Assembly (NCBI RefSeq): GCF_048571275.1
Contig: NZ_CP182357.1
Span: forward strand, 930,001-994,000
Direction: 5' to 3'
Length of the DNA stretch: 64,000 nucleotides
DNA from: Marinarcus sediminis
GTDB taxonomy: Bacteria; Campylobacterota; Campylobacteria; Campylobacterales; Arcobacteraceae
In this document: positions 25,932-33,819 of the stretch, piece after piece
Numbering within the stretch: position 1 is the stretch's first letter
Layout: each line of letters begins with the position of its first letter
Translations under genes and position numbers: made by a program
Notes under the pieces: model-generated
Databases searched by the model: none
Seen by the model: only the letters and a program-made list of their open reading frames with translations
Told to the model about the DNA's origin: nothing

Positions 25932-26915
25932 ATGACACACCCAAATGAAGCACTGTTTGATTCAGGAAAAAGTTTACCGATTATTCCCTCTTGTGAGCAC
26001 TTTGCAGGAAGCGAAAAACTGATTTTAAAAGCATTTGAAATGCAAAAAAAACTCGGACCCGTTTTTGACATTACGTGTGATTGTGAAGATGGAGCAGAGA
26101 CAGGTAAAGAAGTAGCCCATGCACAAATGATTGTTCGAGTGGTAAACTCAGATGCCAACCCGTATGGCATGGCTGGTTGTAGAATTCATGACTTTGACCA
26201 CCCCGATTGGCGACAAGACGTTGATATTTTAGTGCTAGGAGCAGGTGAAAAATTGGCCTATATTACACTGCCAAAATCAACCTCATACGAAGATGCCAAA
26301 ACACAAGTTGAGTATATTCAAGCAAAATGCAAGGAAGCGGGTATCAGTCGAGAGATTCCCTTGCACATTTTAATTGAGACACATGGGGCATTACGAGACG
26401 TAGAACTTCTTGCAACACTGCCTTGGGTACAAGTGCTTGATTTTGGACTCATGGACTTTGTAAGCGGATACCAAGGGGCAATTGCCGCTTCTAATATGAG
26501 AAGCCCTGGGCAGTTTGACCATAAATTGATTTCGAGAGCCAAAGCCAATGTATGTCAAGCGGCATTATCAAACCATGTGATTCCTTGCCATAACGTCACA
26601 CTGGATTTAAAAAACCCTTACCAAACCTATAAAGATGCGGAACGAGCACGAAATGAGTTTGGATTTATGAGAATGTGGTCGATTTATCCAACGCAAATTC
26701 AAGCGATAGTGGATGCTATGAAACCAGATTTTACCGAACTTGAAGCCGCACAAAACATTTTAATAGCTGCACAAGATGCAGAGTGGGGCCCAATTCAGTA
26801 TGATGGAGAGTTGCATGATAGAGCGACCTATCGATATTTTTGGGAATTGGTTCAAAGAGCCAAATACTCAGGAACCAAACTTCATGATGAGGTGGAGAAA
26901 CGATTCTTCTCATAA
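25932..26915 (+). CDS. mcl1: L-malyl-CoA/beta-methylmalyl-CoA lyase
   Basis: A 327-residue CitE-superfamily lyase of the Mcl1 type that reversibly splits beta-methylmalyl-CoA to glyoxylate and propionyl-CoA, or malyl-CoA to glyoxylate and acetyl-CoA. Key segments are intact: CDCEDGAETG, CRIHDFDHPDW, the metal Glu in LIETHGALRDV and the metal Asp in FGLMDFVSGYQGAI. The C-terminal region WGPIQYDGELHDRATYRYFW is typical of the Mcl1 branch. Last gene of the operon; a strong hairpin follows. Confidence 0.85.
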   Translation: MTHPNEALFDSGKSLPIIPSCEHFAGSEKLILKAFEMQKKLGPVFDITCDCEDGAETGKEVAHAQMIVRVVNSDANPYGMAGCRIHDFDHPDWRQDVDILVLGAGEKLAYITLPKSTSYEDAKTQVEYIQAKCKEAGISREIPLHILIETHGALRDVELLATLPWVQVLDFGLMDFVSGYQGAIAASNMRSPGQFDHKLISRAKANVCQAALSNHVIPCHNVTLDLKNPYQTYKDAERARNEFGFMRMWSIYPTQIQAIVDAMKPDFTELEAAQNILIAAQDAEWGPIQYDGELHDRATYRYFWELVQRAKYSGTKLHDEVEKRFFS

Positions 26916-26958
26916 TCTTAGAGTGAATACATAAGAAAAAAATTTAAAGAAAATTTTT

Positions 26959-26984
26959 AGAAAAAGAGGTTATTCTCTTTTTCT
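26959..26984 (+). terminator. Terminator of the acyl-CoA operon
   Basis: Perfect 10-bp inverted repeat AGAAAAAGAG/CTCTTTTTCT with a six-base loop, 43 bases after the lyase stop. The 3' arm itself supplies a T-rich run. Confidence 0.65.
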
Positions 26985-27006
26985 ATATTATTAGAAAGGA
27001 CATACA

Positions 27007-27102
27007 ATGAAACAACTGATTCAAACAGTCGTCATGCATCTCGCCGTCGCCCTGGGCTTAGTCAAGGTCGTCAGAATGGAAGAGTATAGTAGGCGCTGCT
27101 GA
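27007..27102 (+). CDS. Small GC-rich ORF, 31 residues, function unknown
   Basis: ATG with a good GAAAGGA ribosome-binding site seven bases upstream encodes MKQLIQTVVMHLAVALGLVK followed by VVRMEEYSRRC. The frame is 50 percent G+C overall and about 60 percent in its centre, against about a third in flanking DNA. All six valines before the last charged stretch use GTC and both central alanines GCC, which is unlike the neighbouring genes. The product would be a short hydrophobic helix with a charged tail. It lies between the operon terminator and the DUF5718-type gene. It may be a small membrane protein, a leader peptide or a remnant. Confidence 0.4.
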   Translation: MKQLIQTVVMHLAVALGLVKVVRMEEYSRRC

Positions 27103-27220
27103 AAGTTAAAAAAATTTAAAAACTAACAGAGACTCTTTTCTCAACTACTACTATACACAAATCTTCCAATACAACTCAACTGTAAAACTTCTGTTAAATA
27201 TATAACACAAGGTTAATATT

Positions 27221-28063
27221 ATGAACAAACATACATTTTCATTAGAGGATTTAAAAGATTATTTAGGTTTTGGTGTTGCAGGCAACTTTGCAAATCATTT
27301 AGGTGAAGCAGGGGAAGCCAATGGTTTTTCTCAAATTCAAACAAAAGAGAAAGATGCACCCAAAGGGCTTTTCCCTTTTTACATTCCAAAACACCCCAGT
27401 TTTTTAGGAGAATTTCCTATATGTAACAATACGATTAATCACAATGATATTGAACAACTTCAAGTTGAAGCCGAAGTTGCTTTGATTTGTGATTTTAAGT
27501 ATAAAGAGGGAAAGTTATTGGACATCACCCCTCAGTATTTCAGTGCATTTAATGACTGTTCCAATCGTATTCAAAACGAGAGTAAACTCAGCACCAAAAA
27601 GAATTGGGGCAGAGCTTCCAAAGGGATTTCTCCTGAGTTTATTAAAATCGATGAATTCACACCCGAAGGGATTTTAGACAAATTTCACATTGCTTCGTTT
27701 GTACGACGAGATGGGATTTTACAAGATTACGGGACACAAAGCGCTGTTAATTCGTACTCCTATTTTTTTGAACAATTAAAAACATGGATGATAGAGAAAT
27801 TCAACGCTCAAGAGGATTGTGGACCATTAGAAAAGTTGCCTCCATTGATTCAAAACATTGAAGGCAAAAAAGGTTTGCTTATAGCTGCAGGAGCTACGGC
27901 ATACACCGAGTTTGGGAAAACCCACTTTTTAAAAAAAGGGGATGAAGTTTTTATTTATGTATATAACGCTCACTTCCACTCTTATCAAGACATCATCAAC
28001 GACATGTCAGGGAGTGATGTACACCTTTCTCAATGCAGTAAGTTACATCAAATTGTAGAGTAA
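27221..28063 (+). CDS. DUF5718-type conserved protein
   Basis: A 280-residue soluble protein. GFGVAGNFANHLGEAGEA at the N-terminus and EVALICDF, YFSAFNDCSNRI, GISPEFIKIDEF in the middle match my memory of the DUF5718 family, uncharacterised but found in Arcobacter and other proteobacteria. The alternation of short strands and the AxVAxIxD-like pattern loosely recall fumarylacetoacetase-fold hydrolases; this is weak. AAGG lies upstream of the ATG. It follows the acyl-CoA operon terminator, so is probably transcribed separately. Confidence 0.6.
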   Translation: MNKHTFSLEDLKDYLGFGVAGNFANHLGEAGEANGFSQIQTKEKDAPKGLFPFYIPKHPSFLGEFPICNNTINHNDIEQLQVEAEVALICDFKYKEGKLLDITPQYFSAFNDCSNRIQNESKLSTKKNWGRASKGISPEFIKIDEFTPEGILDKFHIASFVRRDGILQDYGTQSAVNSYSYFFEQLKTWMIEKFNAQEDCGPLEKLPPLIQNIEGKKGLLIAAGATAYTEFGKTHFLKKGDEVFIYVYNAHFHSYQDIINDMSGSDVHLSQCSKLHQIVE

Positions 28064-28071
28064 TACGATTA

Positions 28072-28102
28072 CTTTGTCCCCTAAATTTATGAGGGGATAA
28101 AG
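28072..28102 (+). terminator. Weak hairpin after the DUF5718-type gene
   Basis: CTTTGTCCCC / GGGGATAAAG, 10-bp stem with one G-T pair and an 11-base loop, nine bases after the stop. No U-tract follows. Confidence 0.4.
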
Positions 28103-28210
28103 TATGGTTGAGCTGTTGGTTGAGAGACATACGATCTTTACTCACTTTTTTGATACCATACTGCTACTAATTTATGTTAGAATTACTGTATAAGTATAAA
28201 GGAGCGTAAA

Positions 28211-30610
28211 ATGGTCAAGTCAAAGTATAAAAGTTTTGGTAATAAACTTTTAGTTTATATATTAGGAACGACATTCATAACGTTTAGTTTGACAATATTT
28301 TTTGTGACTAAATTCTCTTATGAAACCGCACAAACGGATGTTCAACATCTCATACAAGAAGCTTCTGGAAAATATTCAGCAGAGATTCAAAGTAGGGTCA
28401 ATCAAACCATTGTGATAGCTAAAGCAATGGCACTTAAATTTGAAGAGTCCCTTAACACAGGTGCAAAATTAGATGAGAAAGAGACGTTAGCGTACATCAA
28501 ATCTTTATTAAAATACAATGATGACATCTCAGGATTTTGGTTTAAAATCAAAGAAAAAGAGCTTCTTTTTAAGGAGAATTTGGACTCAAAGTCTCAAAAT
28601 GGATATGACAAATCGGGTCAATTTAATCCCTATATTATTAAATCAAAGGGAAGCATAAAGATTCAAACAGGTGCGCTTTATAATGAAGAGGATGATTGGG
28701 TAGGTGGCCCTAAAAAAGCAGGGAAAACATATATTACTGAACCCTATTTGTATGATGTAGATGGTCAAAAAGTCTTAATGACAACAATTGGTATTCCGAT
28801 GTATCACAATGGAGAATATTTTGGGGTCTGTGGTGTTGATATTGGCTTAGATACACTGAATAAAATGACCGATTCGGTTAATATTTTTGAGCATGCTTAT
28901 GCTTTTATTATTGACAGCCATGGCATTATTATCAGTCATCCCAACAAAACGTTACGAACAAAAAAAGTGGTTGACGTTGCAAAGAATGATGCAGATTATA
29001 TAAAACTTCTTGAAAACTCAAAAGAGAACAAAGATACGCAGTTTATGAAAGTTTCTTATGAAGACAAGTTAGAATCATTGTATTATGCTAAACCATTCAG
29101 TATTGTTGATACAGGAACTAATTGGACTTTTGTGATTAACGCACCCAAAAGAGAGTATTTGGCTGATGCCAATTTTATCAGAAATTTTTCCATTACGGCG
29201 TCCATTGTTTGTTTGATTATTATAGCGATAATCATCTTTTTAATTGTTCGCAAACTCAATTATAATCTCGAATCCATTTCTACGGGATTGGCCTCATTTT
29301 TCAGCTATTTAAATAAAGAATCCAGCAACACAGAAGAGATCAAACTTATATCCAATGATGAGTTTGGGAAAATGGCAAAAGAGATCAATGACAATATTGA
29401 TATCATAAAAGTCTCCATTGAAAAAGACAATAAACTCATTGATGAAGTCAAACTCATTGTGAATAAAGTAAGTGAGGGGTATCTTGATGGGCAAATTAAT
29501 GCTACAACAACGAATGATTCCTTGAATGAATTAAAAAACCTTTTAAATGATATGTTGCTTAATCTGCAAACTCTTATTGGTAAGGACTTAAATGAAATCA
29601 GCGATACGTTAGCAAAATATACCCAAAGAGATTTCACGGCCAAACTCAATGTTCAAAAGAGTGGTAAAATAGGTAAAGAACTCATTAAAATGAATGAAAT
29701 GATGACCGATATGTTGCAAAGCAGTCAAAATGATGGACTTTCATTAAGAAAAAGTGCCGATGAACTCAGCAGCAATGTGGGAACACTCAGTAAAAATGCT
29801 ACCGAACAAGCTGCTTCACTGGAAGAGACTGCTGCCTCTATTGATGAAATCACAGGTAACATTCAACAAACAAGTGAAAAAGCACAAGAGATGTTAAATG
29901 TCTCTACGCATACGAAAACATCGGCAAATGAAGGTAAAGGTTTAGCCAACGATACCGTAAAAGCAATGGAAGAGATCAATGAAACCGTACAAAACATCAA
30001 TGAAGCAATCTCTGTTATTGATCAAATTGCATTCCAAACCAATATTCTCTCTCTTAATGCCGCCGTTGAAGCTGCCACTGCAGGAGAAGCAGGAAAAGGG
30101 TTTGCCGTGGTTGCACAAGAGGTAAGAAACCTCGCAGCCAGAAGTGCAGAGGCTGCAAAAGAGATTAAAGAGTTGGTTGAAAATGCCACGGTTCGTGCCA
30201 ATAATGGGAAAGTAATCAGCAGTAAAATGATTGAAGGTTTTAATCAATTAGAACATAAAATTGAAACGACAAATAATTTAATCGATGATGTCTCCAATGC
30301 GGCAAAAGAGCAAACCGTTGGGATGACACAAATTGCTGATGCCATGAATCAATTGGACAAATTCACGCAAGAAAATGCCGCCATTGCAGATAAAACCAAT
30401 GACATTGCCAAACAGACCAATCTCATTGCGCTTGATGTGGTGAAAAATGTCAACAGAAACAATTTTGAAGGTAAAAATTTAGAGGTTCAAACTTCTGCAA
30501 CTGTTGCAACCGTAAAGCCAACAAAAACAGTGCCAAAAAGCTCACCCAATGTGGCTTCTAAAAGCCCGATAAAAAAAGAGGAAGAGGTTGATGAGTGGGA
30601 GAATTTTTAA
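28211..30610 (+). CDS. Methyl-accepting chemotaxis protein with Cache sensor
   Basis: A 799-residue chemoreceptor. Transmembrane segment 1 is at about residues 13-33, followed by a periplasmic double-Cache domain (about 40-315; YITEPYLYDVDGQKVLMTT, FGVCGVDIGLDTL). Transmembrane segment 2 (about 333-355) leads to a HAMP-like linker. The cytoplasmic signalling helices include the hairpin tip IDQIAFQTNILSLNAAVEAA. A Lys/Pro-rich linker ends in EWENF, matching the xWxxF tether that binds CheR/CheB. The ligand cannot be told. Preceded by AAAGGAG. Confidence 0.92.
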   Translation: MVKSKYKSFGNKLLVYILGTTFITFSLTIFFVTKFSYETAQTDVQHLIQEASGKYSAEIQSRVNQTIVIAKAMALKFEESLNTGAKLDEKETLAYIKSLLKYNDDISGFWFKIKEKELLFKENLDSKSQNGYDKSGQFNPYIIKSKGSIKIQTGALYNEEDDWVGGPKKAGKTYITEPYLYDVDGQKVLMTTIGIPMYHNGEYFGVCGVDIGLDTLNKMTDSVNIFEHAYAFIIDSHGIIISHPNKTLRTKKVVDVAKNDADYIKLLENSKENKDTQFMKVSYEDKLESLYYAKPFSIVDTGTNWTFVINAPKREYLADANFIRNFSITASIVCLIIIAIIIFLIVRKLNYNLESISTGLASFFSYLNKESSNTEEIKLISNDEFGKMAKEINDNIDIIKVSIEKDNKLIDEVKLIVNKVSEGYLDGQINATTTNDSLNELKNLLNDMLLNLQTLIGKDLNEISDTLAKYTQRDFTAKLNVQKSGKIGKELIKMNEMMTDMLQSSQNDGLSLRKSADELSSNVGTLSKNATEQAASLEETAASIDEITGNIQQTSEKAQEMLNVSTHTKTSANEGKGLANDTVKAMEEINETVQNINEAISVIDQIAFQTNILSLNAAVEAATAGEAGKGFAVVAQEVRNLAARSAEAAKEIKELVENATVRANNGKVISSKMIEGFNQLEHKIETTNNLIDDVSNAAKEQTVGMTQIADAMNQLDKFTQENAAIADKTNDIAKQTNLIALDVVKNVNRNNFEGKNLEVQTSATVATVKPTKTVPKSSPNVASKSPIKKEEEVDEWENF

Positions 30611-30679
30611 ATTCTCCTACGAAGTTGTGAAGGGATAAATCTTTCATTTTTTTACTCTTCTTGGTAAAAACCCATGGGA

Positions 30680-30703
30680 AGTTTGAGTTAAAAAACTCAA
30701 ACT
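30680..30703. terminator. Bidirectional hairpin between the chemoreceptor and GGDEF/EAL genes
   Basis: Perfect 10-bp inverted repeat AGTTTGAGTT/AACTCAAACT around an AAAA loop, overlapping the stop of the minus-strand gene by two bases. It can serve both convergent genes. Confidence 0.6.
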
Positions 30704-32654
30704 ATAACTCTTGTGGCTCTCCAAAATAGTACCCTTGTGCGTAATCGATTCCTATTTTTTTAACCATATCATAGACATTTTGAGAGTGAATATACTCAGC
30801 AATGGTTTCAATTTGCATTTTACGCGCAAACTCTAAAATGGTTTGAGTAACCAATTGAGAGTTTTTATTCGTATCAATATCTTTAATCATCGAAGCATCG
30901 ATTTTAATGTAATCAACTTTGAGTTTCATGAGGTATTCAAAGTTTGAGTACCCTGTTCCAAAATCGTCAATTGAGATTTTAGCCCCATAACTTTTGACTT
31001 GATTGATAAACTCTAATACCTCTTCAAAATTTTCAATGCCTTCTGACTCAATGATTTCAAAAACCACTTGATCGCCCAGTTGATACTCTTTGAGTTTGGC
31101 TAAAATGGTTTTATGCACCATCTCATTTAAAATATCTTGTACGGTGATATTAATAGAGACTTGATAGGGCAAATCTTTAAATTTGTCAAAAGTTTTATCC
31201 AACATAATGCGTGTCAATTCAGGATAGAGTTTATTCTTTTTTGCCAAATCTAAAAAGTGAATTGGTGAGATGTAATCGCCATTGTCATCTTTGATTCGCA
31301 TGAGTGCTTCATACTTGACTATCTCTTTTGTTTGTGTGTTTACGATGGGTTGAAAAAGTGGCTCAATTTGGTTTTTGTAAATGGCTTCTTTGATTTTATG
31401 CGACCACTTTAAATTTTGTTCATACTCATGTTCAATGTTCATGGCAGATTCATAAACCAAATATTTTTTCTTTTTCTTTTTGGCTATTTTCATGGCAATG
31501 TCTGCATTATTCAACAGATAGTTTGTTCCAAAAGCAATCCCTAATGTGGCATTGATAAATATTTCAGAGTTATTGGCTCGGTAAATGTGGTTTGCAATTA
31601 AATCATTGAGTTGTACTGCAAAAGAGTTGATCTCTTCATAATCCAAATCGGCTTTGTAATAGATGGCGTACTCATCGGCATGAAGTTTGTATAAAATGGC
31701 ATTGATAGGAATGTTGTTTTTTAATAAGTCAGCGGTATTTTGTAAAATTTCATCACCTACATCTTCTCCATACAAATCATTGATCTCTTGAAACTTATCA
31801 ATGTTTAAAATCATTAAAACGGCATTCTCTTTATCATTGATTTGTTCAAGCAATCGTTTACGATTGGGCAAAGCGGTGAGTTCATCGTTGTAGAATTGAT
31901 ACTCCAACGAGTCCAACATATTGTTAAAGACTTTTTGCATGGAGTGAATCTCTTGAATATCATGTTCTATCATGACTCTTTGAGTGATATCTTTATTGCT
32001 TGAAATTTGATTGACACTGTTAATAAACTTTTTAATGGGTTGAATTAAATATTTGTCCAGTCGCACAAACAAGGCAATAAATATAACAATGGAAAAAGTA
32101 ATCACAAAAAGAATAAAAAAGTTAATAATAGAGGCCAATGAAACTTGTAAATCTGTAATAGGATAGGAAATATCAATGACACCTAAAACCTTGCCTGCTT
32201 CTGTTTGAGTGTGGCATTTAAGGCACTCATCTTGTGCGACTACAGGGTAGTAGTATTTTATGGTTGAGTCCCCAATTAAATTAAAACTCTCTTCATTTGT
32301 AAGTGCTTTATGTACAAAAGGGTTTTGATTTCTGATTTGTAAATCTTTTTGAATTTCTCCAAATTGTTTGGAGACCTCTTCGCTTCTGTAAATATTTATC
32401 ACCATATGTTCGTCAATTCCATTGAGCTCTTCAATAATCGAAGCCAAATCACTTTTTGTCCACCCTTTAGACATGCTTGAATAGAGTGCTTGAAAGACAA
32501 ATTTTGTGGTTTTTTTGGCATCAACTTTGACCAATCTTTCTAGGGCAGCCTCTTTTAAAATGTTCGCATAAATCAGAGCAAAACCAAGCATAATGACTAA
32601 AGTAATTGAGATACTTTTTATGATGAGTTTTTTGTAAGTAGTTGTTTTTGTCAT
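30702..32654 (-). CDS. Membrane c-type-haem sensor with degenerate GGDEF and intact EAL domain
   Basis: A 650-residue signalling protein. Transmembrane segment 1 (about 10-30) precedes a periplasmic Tll0287/DUF3365-like sensor with a CLKCH haem c attachment motif near residue 143. Transmembrane segment 2 (about 175-200) and a HAMP-like region follow. The GGDEF domain (about 265-395) has HADEY in place of the signature, so cyclase activity is unlikely. The EAL domain (about 405-650) keeps YEALMR, the metal Asn in NITVQD, IDDFGTGYSN, DYIKID, the Glu in AEYIHSQ and GYYFGEP, consistent with active c-di-GMP hydrolysis. A redox or gas cue is inferred from the haem motif. Confidence 0.88.
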   Translation of the reverse strand: MTKTTTYKKLIIKSISITLVIMLGFALIYANILKEAALERLVKVDAKKTTKFVFQALYSSMSKGWTKSDLASIIEELNGIDEHMVINIYRSEEVSKQFGEIQKDLQIRNQNPFVHKALTNEESFNLIGDSTIKYYYPVVAQDECLKCHTQTEAGKVLGVIDISYPITDLQVSLASIINFFILFVITFSIVIFIALFVRLDKYLIQPIKKFINSVNQISSNKDITQRVMIEHDIQEIHSMQKVFNNMLDSLEYQFYNDELTALPNRKRLLEQINDKENAVLMILNIDKFQEINDLYGEDVGDEILQNTADLLKNNIPINAILYKLHADEYAIYYKADLDYEEINSFAVQLNDLIANHIYRANNSEIFINATLGIAFGTNYLLNNADIAMKIAKKKKKKYLVYESAMNIEHEYEQNLKWSHKIKEAIYKNQIEPLFQPIVNTQTKEIVKYEALMRIKDDNGDYISPIHFLDLAKKNKLYPELTRIMLDKTFDKFKDLPYQVSINITVQDILNEMVHKTILAKLKEYQLGDQVVFEIIESEGIENFEEVLEFINQVKSYGAKISIDDFGTGYSNFEYLMKLKVDYIKIDASMIKDIDTNKNSQLVTQTILEFARKMQIETIAEYIHSQNVYDMVKKIGIDYAQGYYFGEPQEL

Positions 32655-32825
32655 GCACTCTCTTTATACTGTTTCTAAATAAAAGTTTAAACTATTAATT
32701 AAATATATATTTTTAAATGAACGAAAATTATATAGTATATTTGCTTTAAAGTAGGATTTTTGTATCATATATTTACATCAAATGTTAAAAATATGACACA
32801 ATTTAAAATAATCAAAGGAATTTTT

Positions 32826-33671
32826 ATGAAATACATCGGTGCACATGTGAGCGCGAGTGGAGGAGTTTTTAATGCTCCCATCAACGCAACAGCCATAGGG
32901 GCAAAAGCGTTTGCTCTTTTTACAAAAAATCAAAGACAATGGAGTGCCAAAGAGTTAGATAATAAGAGCATCGATAAGTGGTTTGAAGAGCTGGAAAAAT
33001 CAAAGATATTGCCCAAACACATTTTGCCTCATGACAGCTACTTAATCAACCTAGGACACCCTGAAATTGAAGCAAGAGAGAAATCGTTGCAAAGTTTTAT
33101 TGGCGAGATACAACGATGCGAAATTTTGGGTTTAGACAGACTCAATTTTCACCCTGGAAGTCATTTACGAAAAATCAGTGAAGAGGAGTGTTTAAATAAC
33201 ATTGCTCAATCACTCAACAAAGCCATTGATGCCACAAAAGATGTCATTATGGTTATAGAAAACACTGCAGGTCAAGGCAGCAATTTGGGGTACAAATTTG
33301 AACATTTGGCACATATTATTGATAAAATTGAAGATAAAAGCCGTGTAGGAGTCTGCATAGATACCTGCCATATGTTTACTGCAGGTTATGACATACGAAC
33401 AAGGGAAGCGTACGATAAAACGTGGGCAGAGTTTGACCAAATCGTCGGACGGCAATACTTAAAAGGGATGCACATCAACGACTCAAAACCAGAGTTAGGA
33501 AGCAAAGTCGACCGACACGACTCTTTGGGAAAAGGCAAAATCGGTTGGGATGCGTTTGGGTTTATTATGAACGATGAGAGAATGGATGATATTCCAATGG
33601 TGTTAGAGACCATAGATGAAACCATCTGGGCAGAAGAGATAGAAGCCCTTTACAACTTAGTTCAAAAATAA
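32826..33671 (+). CDS. nfo: Endonuclease IV
   Basis: A 281-residue AP endonuclease of base-excision repair. Metal ligands sit in the family motifs LPHDSYLINLGHP, NFHPGSH, VIENTAGQGSNLG, CIDTCHMFTAGYD, HINDSK and DRHDSLGKGKIG. The frame is open 22 codons upstream, but MKYIGAHVSASGG is the family start and has AAAGGA eight bases before it. A strong terminator overlaps the stop. Confidence 0.97.
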   Translation: MKYIGAHVSASGGVFNAPINATAIGAKAFALFTKNQRQWSAKELDNKSIDKWFEELEKSKILPKHILPHDSYLINLGHPEIEAREKSLQSFIGEIQRCEILGLDRLNFHPGSHLRKISEEECLNNIAQSLNKAIDATKDVIMVIENTAGQGSNLGYKFEHLAHIIDKIEDKSRVGVCIDTCHMFTAGYDIRTREAYDKTWAEFDQIVGRQYLKGMHINDSKPELGSKVDRHDSLGKGKIGWDAFGFIMNDERMDDIPMVLETIDETIWAEEIEALYNLVQK

Positions 33672-33696
33672 AAGAGAAGATTTTCTCTTTTATTTT
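33665..33696 (+). terminator. Terminator of nfo
   Basis: Perfect 13-bp inverted repeat AAAATAAAAGAGA/TCTCTTTTATTTT with a six-base loop; the nfo stop codon lies inside the 5' arm and the 3' arm ends in TTTT. Confidence 0.75.
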
Positions 33697-33819
33697 CCCC
33701 TCAATTTCCTCAACCTTAAATTTCTTCTTTTGTGCCAATATCACATAATAAACATTTTTTTTTAAGTTAAAACCCAATAAAATAGCCACCAAAATAATAA
33801 TGAAAACTAGGAATTTTAA

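Noticed and set aside
31450..31500. A-rich stretch (poly-Lys) in the GGDEF/EAL gene as a possible frameshift site
   Set aside because: The frame stays open and the EAL domain is intact on both sides.
32760..32825. 22-codon extension of nfo
   Set aside because: MKYIGAHVS is the conserved start and has AAAGGA upstream.
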